Shown here: one piece after another, positions 31,863 to 43,376 of the stretch
Position numbering within the stretch: position 1 is the first letter of the stretch
How the letters are laid out: the number at the start of each line of letters is the position of its first letter
Assembly: GCA_963556195.1 (NCBI GenBank)
Contig: OY744525.1
Coordinates: 61,706,272-61,770,271, forward strand
Direction: 5' to 3'
DNA length: 64,000 nucleotides
Origin: Sepiola atlantica
Taxonomy: Eukaryota; Mollusca; Cephalopoda; Sepiida; Sepiolidae
The notes under the pieces: generated by a model
What the model saw: only the letters and a program-made list of their open reading frames with translations
Databases searched by the model: none
What the model was told of the DNA's origin: nothing
Made by a program: the position numbers and the translations under genes

Positions 31863-32129
31863 ACGGTCCTAAAAATAGACACTTGAAGGGCATAAAAAGG
31901 AGTATTTTCATACAAACGTCAGTCAGCTTTGTCTTTTGGCTCGTAAAAACAAAGTTGTAAGTGGAAGAATTTGGCACATGATCGAGCGGCCAAATCATTT
32001 TTTTTCTTCTTCCTGATTATTTCTTTCTTTTAGAAATGCAGGGAACTATATTTGACTACCATTAATTTTATTTCTTGAATCAGGATCAAAGAAAAGGAAA
32101 AGGTTATTAAATACGAGAATATTAGAAAA
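31863..32129. other. Non-coding spacer
   Basis: Nothing recognised. Confidence 0.3.
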
Positions 32130-32425
32130 ATAACTAAGAAACCAATTTAGAAATAAAAAAGCAAGAAACCAAAAAGAAAATATATAGCTAAGAAACCAAC
32201 CGAAAAAATATATAGCTAAGAAACCAAAATAAATAATATATAGCTAAAAAAAAAAATAAATAAATAAATAGCTAAAAAAAAAAAAAAAAAAGATATAGCT
32301 AAAAAAAAAACAAAATAAAAAATATATAGCTAAAAAAAAGAAAAACTATATAGCTAAGAAACCAAAATAAATAATATATTGCTAAAAAAAAATAAATATA
32401 TATATATATATATAGCTAAGAACCC
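32130..32425. repeat. A-rich minisatellite around 'tatatagctaa'
   Basis: About eight irregular units, 25-40 bp each, of 'atatatagctaagaaaccaa' + 'aataaat'. A runs of varying length lie within the units, and TA repeats are at the right end. Confidence 0.85.
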
Positions 32426-32429
32426 CCTC

Positions 32430-32900
32430 CTCAAAACAAAAATATCTATGACCCCCTCTCCCCAAATTATGAAGTAAATATTTTTAATCAGAAAAAGGTT
32501 TTATTGCTTTCATATTGAATTTTGTTTCATTTTGTTTCATATTTCGTTTGGTAAAAATGATTGGTCATACCTTCTTCCCCGGTCAGTGCAGAATTATTTT
32601 GCAGACTTTTTAAAAGATATCGCTGAGACTTCATTTTATTTGTTAGATGATTGAAAATTATAGGATTAAATATTTTAAGAAGGAACATGAAAAAACAAAA
32701 ACTGATACTTTTGTATTTTTTAAGAGAATTATGGTGGAAGTCATTTTGTATCGATATTTATTTATTGAATTTTTAAAAAAAAAATTTTTAAATGTAAGTT
32801 TATTTGTACAATGTAAAGCGAAATTTATTCAGTGATGTATTATCGATTTTTGTATAGCATTTCTGACATCTTACTTTTTGATCTCCTCCTTTTAATCTAT
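32430..32900. other. Non-coding AT-rich spacer
   Basis: A small plus frame at 32647-32835 is Lys/Phe-rich AT-driven sequence with no similarity. Confidence 0.35.
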
Positions 32901-32904
32901 GTAT

Positions 32905-33475
32905 TAGAATACTCGTCCCAGAACGCGTAAAATCCAGTCCCCAAACAAAACAGTTTTGCACCACTTTTATTTCCCTTTACGAAGATTAAAATCAAGATAT
33001 GATATGATAGTAAACCTTATGTCTAGAATTCTTATTCCAATCTTGATCAAAATCCATTACATGATTCTAAAACATGTCTAAAATTTAAGATTGAAATTTA
33101 GGAAATTTTCTGAATTCGTGTCTCATGACTATGGATCAAATTTGTTGCAAATCTGAAATATTTGAGTTTTCAAATGAGGGATAGTGCTCATATTATGCCC
33201 CCTAAAAATCTTTTAAAATACTCCAAAGACACTGAAATTTGGGGAATATTTATTAATTGATGTCTAATAATTATTGTTAAAATTAAACTAAATTCGGATG
33301 TATCTGAATTTTCACTATTGGCTTTTCCCCTTTTGCCTACAAATAATCAAACAAAATATAGTACACCTTACTCACCCCTACGCCAAGCAGATGTGTTCAA
33401 AAATTCATATTGATTGCTTAATTAGTTTAGGAGTGAATCACATACATAGAAATATATAAACATATACACATACTC
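32905..33475 (+). repeat. Family E repeat, copy 1
   Basis: About 565 bp, collinear with 47110-47690 (plus) and 53095-53545 (minus). It starts at 'gaatactcgtcccagaacg'. Landmarks are 'cctttacgaagattaaa', 'tgagttttcaaatg', 'atattatgccccctaaa', 'ggatgtatctgaattttcac' and 'aattagtttagg.gtgaat'. It has a stop in every frame and no protein similarity. Confidence 0.75.
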
Positions 33476-34004
33476 AACTTTAATGCTGCGTTTTTATACA
33501 GGAGAATGCTCAGGTACATATGTAAGAACATAATATTTTATTACAGATAACAGTATACATTATTTCGATCGAGCATTAATACCTACTAGCGGAACCCGTG
33601 TAAATTACACGAAATGATGTTTTCAATACGGGTCCTAATGTAACAAAGCACCCTCTATTTGTTAGTAAGTTACGCTTGCTTTATTATGAGCCCCCCCCCC
33701 CCTCTGGATAAGAGTGAAATAATTGTTTAAAGTAGTAACTCGTGTACGATGGACACTGCGCATATCTACTAAAAAAGGTTGATATGCCATCCGTTCAAAA
33801 AACAACAACAACAACAAAATAATACTGGCCGATACCCTACTTTTTAAGCAGTCAACGTAATTTAATAGACAATGCCATTAAAAACGGCAACATAAAAACA
33901 AGAAATAGTTTTAAGTTCTAAGCAACACAAAAAAGTAGTTTTTAACCAAGTGATAAAAAAATGTATTATTTCTTTCCCTCCCCCTCGAAATGTAGAATAA
34001 AAAT
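33476..34004. other. Non-coding spacer with a family J-like end and a reversed family A fragment
   Basis: 'actagcggaacccgtgtaaa' at 33586 resembles family J ends. A C run lies at about 33691-33703. 'aaaggttgatatgccatccg' at 33775-33794 is the reverse of the family A start. Confidence 0.35.
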
Positions 34005-34090
34005 CTCAGAGGTTGGTTGGGATCGAACTATAAACCAGTCGGGCCGAAGTAAAAAATACTACCTCGCTAACCATTACGCCAGAGGGAAAC
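34005..34090 (-). repeat. tRNA-like SINE head
   Basis: On the minus strand 'ctctggcgtaatggttagcg' contains a box A (TGGCGTAATGG). 'tagttcgatccc' about 40 nt downstream is a box B. The intervening part does not fold as a canonical tRNA with a clear anticodon arm, so I call a SINE head and not a tRNA gene. Confidence 0.55.
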
Positions 34091-34264
34091 ACATTTAAAT
34101 CCTTCTAAACGCAGGAAGCGTGACACACGAACACACACGCTATCGTATTAATATATAGATAATTTCACGGAAACAGTGGCAATCCCGCCCATTGGCGTAT
34201 AGAATACCAATTGTATTAGCTCTTCAGCCGAGATTTGTAATAAAAATATATATGTGCATACTAT

Positions 34265-34326
34265 TTACAATAAACTCCCATGGCTCCAATAAAGGGCTGT
34301 GTTCAAAATTCCATAAAAAATGTATA
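34265..34326 (+). repeat. Family G fragment left of the 28-bp array
   Basis: 'cccatggctccaataaaggg' and 'gttcaaaattccataaa' match the centre of family G (15950-15985 and 35753-35790). The 28-bp array begins directly after it. Confidence 0.6.
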
Positions 34327-35359
34327 TAAGGTACGTCAAACAAGACAGCGTATACAAATTACGTCAAACAAGACAGCGTATACGAGGTATGTCAAACAAG
34401 ACAGCATATACAAGGTACGGCAAACAAGACAGCGTATACAAGGTATGGCAAACAAGACAGCGTATACAAGGTATGGCAAACAAGACAGCGTATACAAGGT
34501 ATGGCAAACAAGACAGCTTATACAAAGTATGGCAAACAAGACAGCGTATACAAGGTACGGCAAACAAGACAGCGTATACAAGGTACGGCAAACAAGACAG
34601 CGTTTACAAGGTACGTCAAACAAGACAGCGTATACAAGGTACGGCAAACAAGACAGCGTATACAAGGTATGGCAAACAAGACAGCGTATACAAGGTACGT
34701 CAAACAAGACAGCGTATACAAGGTACGGCAAACTAGACAGCGTATACAAGGTACGGCAAACAAGACACCGTATACAAGGTACGGCAAACAAGACACCGTA
34801 TACAAGGTACGGCAAACAAGACAGCGTATACAAGGTATGGCAAACAAGACAGCGTATACAAGGTACGGCAAACAAGACAGCGTATACAAGGTACGGCAAA
34901 CAAGACAGCGTATACAAGGTACGGCAAACAAGACAGCGTATACAAGGTACGGCAAACAAGACAGCGTAAACAAGGTATGGCAAACAAGACAGCGTATACA
35001 AGGTATGGCAAACAAGACAGCATATACAAGGTATGGCAAACAAGACAGCGTATACAAGGTATGGCAAACAAGACAGCGTATACAAGGTATGGCAAACAAG
35101 ACAGCGTATACAAGGTATGGCAAACAAGACAGCGTATACAAGGTATGGCAAACAAGACAGCGTATACAAGGTACGGCAAACAAGACAGCGTATACAAGGT
35201 ATGGCAAACAAGACAGCGTATACAAGGTATGGCAAACAAGACAGCGTATACAAGGTACGGCAAACAAGACAGCGTATACAAGGTATGGCAAACAAGACAG
35301 CGTATACAAGGTATGGCAAACAAGACAGCGTATACAAGGTATGGCAAACAAGACGGAGT
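34327..35359 (+). repeat. 28-bp minisatellite, 37 units
   Basis: Unit: caaggtaYggcaaacaagac + agcgtata. By direct count there are 37 copies. Y is C in 18 and T in 19, with C prevailing in units 9-23 and T in units 24-37. Units 1-3, 11 and 14 read 'ta[c/t]gt'. Other variants are rare (caccg in two units). The unit has no stop in any frame on either strand, and 28 is not a multiple of 3. Long open frames therefore occur in all forward frames and on the minus strand. These are not genes. Confidence 0.95.
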
Positions 35360-35439
35360 CGAATTTTTTGATCTCTGAAGAACAAACAGACATTATGTTT
35401 TGGAATTTTTGAGATGAGGATTTATAATTTGTATCATTT

Positions 35440-35990
35440 AAATTATTTGAACTATTGTTCTCATCTTGGATGTTATTCTCACAATGTTTCGGCCGATGTA
35501 ACCTCAGACTTTCTTTAGATGCATCTTGTCGAACCCAGGAATCTGTACAAAATTTCAAACGGAACCCTTTATTTATGGCGGTAGTTTGCTCCTGTTCTGG
35601 GTTATTCATGATTGCATTCTTAGTATTGCCCATAATGAGGATTGAACCATCAACCTCCAGAAAACTGTCACTTAAAACTGATTATTACTTAGCACTTATA
35701 TCTGATGCACCACGGGTTTTTGCTGACAGAATGAGGGCATGTTACTCCTTATGGATTGAATAAAGGGTTCCGTTCGAAATTCCATAAAGATTTTCGAATT
35801 CAACAAGGATTCCTGAGTTCGACAAGATACACCTCAAGAAGGATGGAGGTGACATCGGCCGAAATGTTGTGAGAACAACATCCAAGATGAGAACAGTAGT
35901 CAGAATGATCCAAATAATCCAAATCAACAGAGAGTCCAAATATTGGAAGACTTTAAATATAAATAAGGAGTTAGAGTTGGAATTCTTAGA
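35440..35990. repeat. Foldback repeat family G, copy with both arms
   Basis: Left arm 35445-35535 and right arm 35835-35960 are inverse: 'actgttctcatcttggatgt' against 'acatccaagatgagaacagt', and 'aatgtttcggccgatgt' against 'acatcggccgaaatgtt'. The centre has a box B-like 'ggattgaaccatca' in reverse and 'gttccgttcgaaattcc'. Arms carry the CTGAAGA/CTCAAGA..GAAA-type motif in decayed form. Confidence 0.7.
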
Positions 35991-36041
35991 ATCCTTGGAG
36001 TTGGAGTCGAACCTGATATCTTCCGACACCCCTAACCTTGG

Positions 36042-36097
36042 TACAAAGTATGCCAAACAAAAAAGGTCATACAAAGTATGCAAGAATCATTTTCCCA
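36042..36097 (+). repeat. Decayed two-unit copy of the 28-bp repeat
   Basis: 'tacaaagtatgccaaacaaa' starts at 36042 and 'tacaaagtatgcaag' starts at 36070, exactly 28 bp apart. The first unit aligns with the array unit (tacaaggtatggcaaacaag). The preceding 'ggagtcgaa' (36003) also flanks the right end of the array (35355). Confidence 0.6.
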
Positions 36098-36954
36098 ACA
36101 AAATTCATGCTTCTCGATCAACAAAATAATTGATATTACGCAGTAATGGTTTTATAATATGCTTTTATGGTTTTTAGTGCACAGTGCAAAGAGTACATGT
36201 TTTTCTACCTTTTCCTACTCCTGTGGGCCACCCACAGCTCAAATCCCTCATTATTTTTTTTATTTGTGATCTCTGGCTATTATTTATCTATCGTGTGTCC
36301 AGCCGGATATCTTAATGGAATATTGTCACTATCGTATGGCTTCCTGCAGCTCGAAGTGGGCGGGAATATGTTCCGCAAATGGTTTTGCACTTTCGGTAAT
36401 TAGATCAGAATAAACGAAATATTTGTACTCGGGAATATAATTACAGACTAGTAAAACCCATGTGAAGTTCACTGCTACAGCCTAATGTAACAATTACATA
36501 GATACTAGAAAAAAAATGTGACCCGTTGAGTCACACTTTGAGCTTGGATTAGATTGTAAACTCACTTTATCTGATCCAAACAAAGCCAGTTACATTTTTA
36601 AAGATAAAGAAACAAAATCTAAAATTAGTCTTTCTGTTCGCTATATCACCCCTCTCGCTCTCTTTGTGTTTCCCTTCAGCTAAGAGTTAAATATTATTAA
36701 TACTTGTCGTCATATTTCCTATTGTTTATAATGGACTATTCCCATCTTTTTATTCTTTCTTTCTTTATTATCTTCAACTTTTAAGAGGGAGAGAGAGAGA
36801 GGGGAGGGAGAGTGATACTGTATAAATAAGAGTGGGTGGGTGGGTCCATCAACATACTGTGAGAGAGGGTGAGAGTAACGGACAGAAACTTAGTAAAAGA
36901 TGGATGACTTTGAGAGTAAATTGCAAATTACTGCTAATTAGTACAATTGAAATG
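36098..36954. other. Non-coding spacer
   Basis: No recognised gene. 36166-36403 has a small frame without similarity. A GA-rich stretch lies at 36785-36812. Confidence 0.35.
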
Positions 36955-37092
36955 GGTTATTTATTAAAACATAACTCAATCCCCAAACCAAAGAATATTT
37001 GTAATTAACATGTATTTTGTGTGATTAAAATTTGTAGGAAAAAAAACTTAGGGAAACAAACGTTGATTAACTCAGCTTTAGTGTAACAGAGG
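36955..37092 (+). repeat. Interspersed repeat family C, copy 4
   Basis: Best-preserved copy: 'ataactcaatccccaaacca', 'tattttgtgtgattaaaat' and 'gttgattaactcagcttta'. Confidence 0.7.
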
Positions 37093-38740
37093 GATATGAA
37101 TTAAGTAAATAAATGATTTCAAAGTATATATTTAGAAAAAAAAATGTTTCTTTTTAAAAATGAGTTATTTCATTTTCCTTTTCTTTCTAACTTTCTTTTT
37201 CTCCTTTCATTTTTTCTCACGTATCTTTACTCTCTTTTTTTCTTCTCCAAATGTTTTCGTTTATGTTCAATAAAAAAAATAAAATATGTCAATTCTTTTA
37301 TCAATAATTGGTTTATTATAAATCAACAATTATTGGCAATTTACATTATTAGATACAACAGGGGTGGGCAATGTTTTGTACACCATGCTTTGCCACCCAT
37401 GGTGGAAACTATCAATTCGAAAGTTATTTTTGGCCAGAATTAAAATTTATAGGCTAAAGTAGAGTGCTATGGTGTATTTGTCCCCGAAACCAAAGACAAA
37501 AAACATTTCTAGATGAAGCCATGACTCTAAAAAAGAAAACGAACAATTTCTATTCACCCATTTTTTTAATTATATAGGTAGCTATTCCAAGGTGAGAAAT
37601 TTTCTGATTCTGATACCAATTCCAAAAGGTTCCGATTTTTCTGATTGTCAATTCTGATTAATCATCCCAACACTAATTTTTATACACCTATTTTGTTTTT
37701 TAATTATATAGGTAGTTATCCAAGGTGAAAATCTTTTTTGTACATTATTATTAGCAAAAAGTAAATTCGTATTAATTAGTACAAGATTTAAACAGCTCAA
37801 TTCTTAAAGGGGAGGGGAAATGCTCTTCAGCCCTGGTGTGCTATCACCTAGAGATGGTGTCTTCATAAAAACACTGGTCTCCATCTCATTGAATTGGCAT
37901 CCGGCCTATAAAAATTTGGCCTGAACTAAGAAAATGACTTACATTGGTCGAACTTCGGGCTGTACAGTTTTAACATTTGAAGTTTGTGTGAAAATTCTGG
38001 TGGGATTGTTGTGCTTCCATCCAACGGACGTTAAACTGGACATGATTCTGTTGTTCGCATTATTTTTTACCAGAATCATGTATTTACAAGAGGGACCACA
38101 TAAAGGTTGCTAACATCAATGCTAAAAATGGTGCTATGGAAACGACAGAATTTAAACTTGACATGCTCAGGTGGTCAGTCCATGCTAGTATCCACTTCAC
38201 CAATGACACCTCCCGCATTATTATAATGATTGCGCAGATTGCATTGCGACCATTCAAGGCTAATAAAAACTAAAAGGTAAAGAAGTAGACATTATTCTGA
38301 CTAAATCATGACGCAGACAACATCTCTGTAGTGCATTATCAGAAGTCATGAACTTTTTTCCTCCGCTCGGTGAATATCAATGCACGAAGCTCAAGGGAGA
38401 TTGGGTCTAAAGTCAATTATTCAATAAAAAAAATAAAAATTTGAAGAAAGAAAAAGAAAATCGAAGATAAAAAGAGGAAAAAAATCAATCAACGAGAAAA
38501 AAAGGGTCAGATCAGAACATTCCAAAGATAATCCGTAAATGGCAATTAAGAAATTACTGTTTCTAAAAACCTGCAAAATCGAAAAAGTTTAACTCACTAT
38601 TAAGGGAAGTTCAGAAACGAAGCCAATTTTTATTTACTAATTAAAGCATTATAAAAACAGCAGGCTTGAACAAAAAACGACATGGTGCAATCAAAATGTT
38701 ATAAGATTATTCCTTGAATGGCTTTATTTATCCTTTTTCT
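37093..38740. other. Unassigned non-coding stretch
   Basis: A 1.6-kb stretch without a supported gene. 'aattatataggtagctattc' (37568) and 'taattatataggtagttatc' (37700) form a short direct repeat about 130 bp apart. 37820-38280 is less AT-rich and has no partner in the window. Confidence 0.35.
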
Positions 38741-38744
38741 TTCT

Positions 38745-39027
38745 ACTTAATAGGTAACCCTCACCATTTATCAAGGCCAAAAGCAACTCAAGGATAAGGG
38801 TTAATAAGATGGAATGATTGCCAGGATTAAGTGGGACTACTTATCACAGGAATCGGTCGACATTGGATTTGAAGACGACCAAATTGTAGTCTGCGGGGAG
38901 TCAGTCCCATGGTGATGTGTTCCACAAATGGGAAGCCTTTACGAAGAAGCTTCGTCTGTAGAAATTCTGCCTGATATTAGATACAAGGAGGAAGAAAGAA
39001 AAGTTTAGAGCAGTGAAAGAATTCTTG
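38745..39027 (-). pseudogene. LINE 3' remnant (family F)
   Basis: Minus-strand match to 23890-24175 and 44950-45230. It shares 'caaggataagggttaataag', 'gacattggatttgaagacga' and 'tgtgttccaca'. 'aggaggaagaaagaaaagtt' covers the FPFFL-encoding part. Only the last part of the reading frame and its 3' flank remain. Confidence 0.65.
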
Positions 39028-39130
39028 GAAAATGTCAAAACAAGAGTGATCGGTTGATTTTCAACTTACAGAGAAAATTATTTTAGTAAAGGGTAGTTAA
39101 GTAATTAAAAGAAAGTTATATAATCTAAAA

Positions 39131-39169
39131 ATGTGGGAGTTAGTTGATGTCACACATCAATTAACTCCC
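39131..39169. repeat. Small perfect-type hairpin
   Basis: 'tgggagttagttgatgt' and 'acatcaattaactccca' are complementary with a three-base loop. Confidence 0.7.
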
Positions 39170-39186
39170 AGATTCTCAGATTCTTT

Positions 39187-39548
39187 ACTTATCCCCCTTT
39201 CTCTCAAGTCCATTCTTATCACTTCCTCATGTTTTTCTATAGCCTTCTCTGTAAACTGAACCTATTACTTCAACTGTCCTACATCTACTAACTCAAGAAC
39301 TTTCATCCATTCTTTCAACGTGGCCATACCATCGAAGTCTCCTGTTTTGCACACATCTCCCTGTACTGTCCAGATTCAATCTTCCTCTGAGGTCATCAGA
39401 TCTAAGCATATGTTTAAGACTATCGTTACACTTCCATTGCATCATTCTCACATCATTTCATTCTATGTAACTCATATCCTCAACCCTCACTGGCCAGGTT
39501 TCACTTCTATACATCACACTGCACACACAAAGAATCGCCCACTCTATA
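39187..39548 (-). pseudogene. LINE reverse-transcriptase C-terminal remnant (RTE-like family)
   Basis: Inverse of 23255-23600. 'tcctcaaccctcactggcca' encodes the WPVRVED part on the minus strand, 'catcagatctaagcatatgt' the KDRLRS part, and 'ggccataccatcgaagtctc' the RRLRWYGH part. Truncated upstream of the YGSETW region. Stops and frameshifts are expected from diverged third positions, and no catalytic domain is present. Confidence 0.75.
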
Positions 39549-39570
39549 ATGAAGACCAAAGTGTATTTAT

Positions 39571-39598
39571 AGTATATATATATATATATATATATATA
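39571..39598. repeat. (TA)n microsatellite
   Basis: About 14 TA units directly beyond the truncated 5' side of the LINE remnant. Confidence 0.9.
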
Positions 39599-39717
39599 AA
39601 CAAATACAGTGTTATCCGATTAGCAAATCGATAAATGTTAAATACATGCAATATGGTTTAGTTATTTCAACTTACAACATTCTGGGTTATTTAGTGGGAA
39701 AACAAGACATATTATAA

Positions 39718-39760
39718 ACGAATAGCAAGGCTACCCGGCGTTGCCCGGGGTATAGATTAC
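39718..39760 (+). repeat. Family J terminal motif, copy 2
   Basis: 'aggctacccggcgttgcccg' + 'ggg' is identical in its core to 635-655. Confidence 0.55.
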
Positions 39761-40394
39761 AAAATAGAAAAGTTTAAAAAAAAAAAAGAAAAGATGTGTA
39801 ACATCTTTCTTTTAAAACTTCTACATCTTTACATCTATCTCTGACTACTCCCCCTCTTTCTTTCTGGCAACTGGCTCAATATAATAGAAAAAAAATAATA
39901 TTATCCAAAACGATGTTCCCCAAACTAAGAAAGTACAAAATCAAATTAATAAAAGATTGAAAAATTGTATATTTTAGCAGGACAAAAGTAGTCTAGTTTC
40001 AAATGGCATTACATGTTTTAAAGCACGACATTAAGCAAGGAAAATCGTTAAATGGCTTCCTTGCCTATCGTAATGGTTTTTCAGCCAATCAAGAGCGTGA
40101 ACCAACTAATGCGAGGCATAAACTTTCAAGCTCTCAGAGCTGTCACTGGTGACACTGAGCTCTCGCTCTCGCTGCTTCTTACGACTGTCAGGCAATGGCA
40201 ATGGAATATCTGCCAGAGTTACGCGATACACTTTATTGTTTTCACTGTATTTATGTGTTGAAGAACACCGGAATTCTTTTACATGCGCCTCGTTTTCTGA
40301 AAGGTAACATCACGATACAAGATGGTTCCTCACCTCTTTTTCTCTGGAAGAGAAAGGCTCTAATCTCTCCACTTGTCCTCTTTCTCTTTGAAAT
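39761..40394. other. Non-coding stretch
   Basis: Frames at 40052-40261 and 40195-40545 have no recognisable domain. The second runs into a CT repeat. Confidence 0.35.
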
Positions 40395-40532
40395 TGCTCT
40401 TCTTTCCCTCTCACTCTTTTCTCTCTCTCTCTCACTCTTTTCTCTCTCTCTCTCACTCTTTTCTCTCTCTCTCTCTCTCCATCTTCTCTCTCTCTCTCAC
40501 TCTTTTCTTTCTCACTCTCTCTTTCTGAAATA
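40395..40532. repeat. CT-rich minisatellite
   Basis: Units of about 20 bp, 'ctctcactcttttctctctc'-like, repeated five to six times. Confidence 0.85.
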
Positions 40533-41004
40533 TGGAATCGGTTAGAAAAATAATCGGCTTGTGCGCGTCTTAATGTTCCATTTTATGTGCAGTGCTTTAA
40601 CCGCAATTGTTCTTGTGGCGCTCGTTTTTAAGGAGTTAAGTAAAAAGGTCTGCGTGGCATTTGGCAAGGTATAATAAATATAACGGCGCGTCCTGGCAGG
40701 GTCACAAAATAAAGCAAGAGACCCGCATCGTATCTATTCCAACCATTTTATTGATCAACGTAACCCTCTTTATATGTTACTCTTCAATTTACTGCGTTTC
40801 GCTGTATTACCTTTTTTTATGTCCTCTTGTGCATATATTTTTCGAAAATGTTCCGATATGCAAGTTTTCTTTCCCCCCCCCCCCCCCGATTTGTATTCAG
40901 CTCTCAGATATTTGAGAAAGCTTATGTAATTGAGCATTTTTAAATTTGTGCACGTCTGCTGGTCACTTTGAGGTTCCAAAAACTACTCGATGGCACCAGC
41001 ATCA
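40533..41004. other. Non-coding spacer with a long C run
   Basis: C run of about 15 at 40873-40887. Nothing else. Confidence 0.4.
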
Positions 41005-41345
41005 GTTGTTATTACAGAAAATGATTGTAGAGAGTCTAACAGGATGGAAAGCACCATGAAGACTTCCACTGGAAGAGAATGGAGAGTACTGAAATCCTGA
41101 GGAGGCTTACTGTCACTCAAATTCTAAAGAAAGCCAACGGTCATGATCAGCGAGAAATTTATGGTAAACGGCTGTTGCGAGAATGCAAAGTAATTTGCAA
41201 CAGTGATCGAAAGAGTACTGGAAATTTGGGGAGACTTGTTGCCACTTGGACAACATGAAACACCACATGTTTTTGCCGGGCTAGTGAGCGATCACTGGTA
41301 ACGGCTGGTGCGAGAATTAGTAAGTAATATTAATAAACACTTATG
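41005..41345 (+). repeat. Diverged tandem duplication of about 130 bp
   Basis: 'gagagtactgaaatcctgag' (41083) and 'aagagtactggaaatttggg' (41210) begin matching stretches. 'ggtaaacggctgttgcgaga' and 'ggtaacggctggtgcgagaa' (41297) continue the match. The content is of unknown origin. Confidence 0.45.
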
Positions 41346-42375
41346 AAGCTAGACCTCTGAGAAAGTTTTTTACTTTGGCATGAAGCACCCATGATATACA
41401 AGGTATGTTCGGGGGGGGGGGGGAAGCAACGTTCTAATAATAGCAATGAAAATAATGAACACTTCTGGCTTTAAAACTAGTTAACAAAACTACTAAATAA
41501 AACCATAACAGCCTCAACTAAAAGCCATCCTATTTTATCTAGTATATATTTATTTTTAAAGCCAACAAAAAAGATATACATGAGGAACTACTTATGTAGC
41601 AAGATTAGAGATCGGTGTGTAAAAATAATGTTAAAAACGGTATTTTTCCATAAGGTTAGAGCAAGCCGAAAAGTGGAAAATTCCATTGGACATTGAAAGA
41701 TTAGAATTAAGGCTACATGTCAAGATATGACGTCACAGACAGAAAGTAGAGTGACACATAGCAGAGAAGCTGATAAAATAGTTTTTTTTTCTGAATGACG
41801 AAAGAGAGCGGTTGTGCTTGAGACAACTGCCCCCTCCAATTATGGAGGATGGGTTGGGGGAAGACCCAGGAGGTATTATGCAACATCAATACACACATGC
41901 ACTAAAGAAAAAGAAAAACGCTGAAAGAATTGTTAAACCCCATATGATCATGTGCTGTCATTATTAATGACTTTTATTACAGCTGTCAGTAAAACGAAAA
42001 TCAACAACGCACGATGACTTAACCACAACGAAAAATAGGAGAGAGTGCAAACTACTGCTATGTGTCAGCTATGCAACAAAACTCCAGCTGTTTATGCGAT
42101 GAGTCGACATTTGGATAATCTGCTGGAATAAAAAAATTGGTCCAACATAGTGCTGCACTTTGGCTTTCAGCCCATATAACAGAGTTTCGAACAGGTATGG
42201 CCAATGTTATTGCTTTTGGCAAAGATTAGAAAATTGTTTTAATCCACATGACAAAAAAATATACTAACATAGAAACAGTTGGCAACATTATAACATACCT
42301 ATATGATCGTTATTGTTCTATTTAAAAAGAAGTTGATTACTCTCAATAAAGATTTATAATATGCTACACACACAC

Positions 42376-42378
<3 letters not shown>
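41346..42378. other. Non-coding spacer with a G run
   Basis: G run of about 15 at 41410-41424. No gene is recognised. Confidence 0.35.
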
Positions 42379-42414
<36 letters not shown>

Positions 42415-42425
42415 GAGAGAGAGAG
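42379..42425. repeat. (TA)n then (GA)n microsatellite
   Basis: About 17 TA units followed by a short GA run. Confidence 0.95.
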
Positions 42426-42514
42426 ATACTTTTAGAGTAAACATTGTTCTTTATAAGATACCCATGCTTCTCATCGAAAAATACTATACTAAAACATGAG
42501 ATATGGTAAAATCT

Positions 42515-42976
42515 GTTACTAATGGAGATTTGGTCTGTCCGTCTGAAGCCAAAACTATACTATAACTTAAATTACTAATGGAGATTTGGTATCTGTCTAT
42601 CTGAAGCCGAAACTATACTATTACTTAAATTATTAATGGAGATTTGGTATCTGTCTGTCTGAATCCGAAACTATACTATTACTTAAATTACTAATGGAGA
42701 TTTGGTATCTGTCTGAAGCCGAAACTATACCATTACTTCTATTAATGTACTATTTATTAATAGTGAAGATTTGGTATCTGTCTATCTGAAGCCGAAACTA
42801 TACTATTACTTCTATTAATGTACTATTGTACTATTTCTTAATAGTGGAGATTTGGTATCTGTCTATCTGAAGCTCAAACTATACTATTACTTAAATTAAT
42901 AATGGAGATTTAGTATCTGTCTATCTGAAGCCGAAACTATACTATTACTTCTATTAATGTACGATTGTACCATCTT
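42515..42976 (+). repeat. 60-bp minisatellite, about seven units
   Basis: Unit landmarks in order: 'aatggagatttggtatctgt', 'ctatctgaagccgaaactat' and 'actattacttaaattact'. Some units carry an extra 'attaatgtactatt' segment. All units contain stops, so it is non-coding. Confidence 0.9.
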
Positions 42977-43029
42977 GTAATGTTCATTCAGTTTACGATT
43001 TCAAACTAATGTAAAAATTTTCACTGCTC

Positions 43030-43190
43030 AATTCAGGGGAGGGGATAGTGTAGTATCTGTTCTGCTGTCATTAGACCATCCTCCCAGGCATTACCACCTC
43101 ATCCTTTAGAGAAGATAACGTACTATATGTTCTGTGGCATTGGTATCATATTCTCAGGGATAACCCTCATTGTTAGGGAGGGTAGTAAAA
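43030..43190 (+). repeat. snRNA-associated repeat family D, short copy
   Basis: 'agtgtagtatctgttctg' is U2-like (GUGUAGUAUCUGUUC) and is followed by 'cctcccaggcattaccacct'. That corresponds to the body 'ctcccaggccttgcctcccc' of the other copies. A second, weaker 'acgtactatatgttctgtgg' follows at 43128. Confidence 0.5.
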
Positions 43191-43376
43191 TAGAAAATAC
43201 AAAAAGTATGGAACATCTGCAAGCTGCAAATTAAAAATTAATATTTATAATTTTCAAGTTATAAATAATTTAAATTAAATTAGAAATTGTTTCTCAATGT
43301 AAGCGTTGTGTGATTTGAAATTTGTAAGTTTTAGAAGCCAAACAAAGCATATATATACATATATATATTGTTTTTA
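43191..43376. other. AT-rich spacer
   Basis: Nothing recognised. Confidence 0.3.

Noticed and set aside
34327..35359. CRISPR-like regular array (also 57504-57764)
   Set aside because: Units abut directly with no unique spacers, and the context is an animal repeat landscape.
34280..35633. Overlapping open frames of 110-370 codons on both strands
   Set aside because: The 28-bp unit is stop-free in all frames, so every frame is open. The translations are three-unit periodic artefacts.
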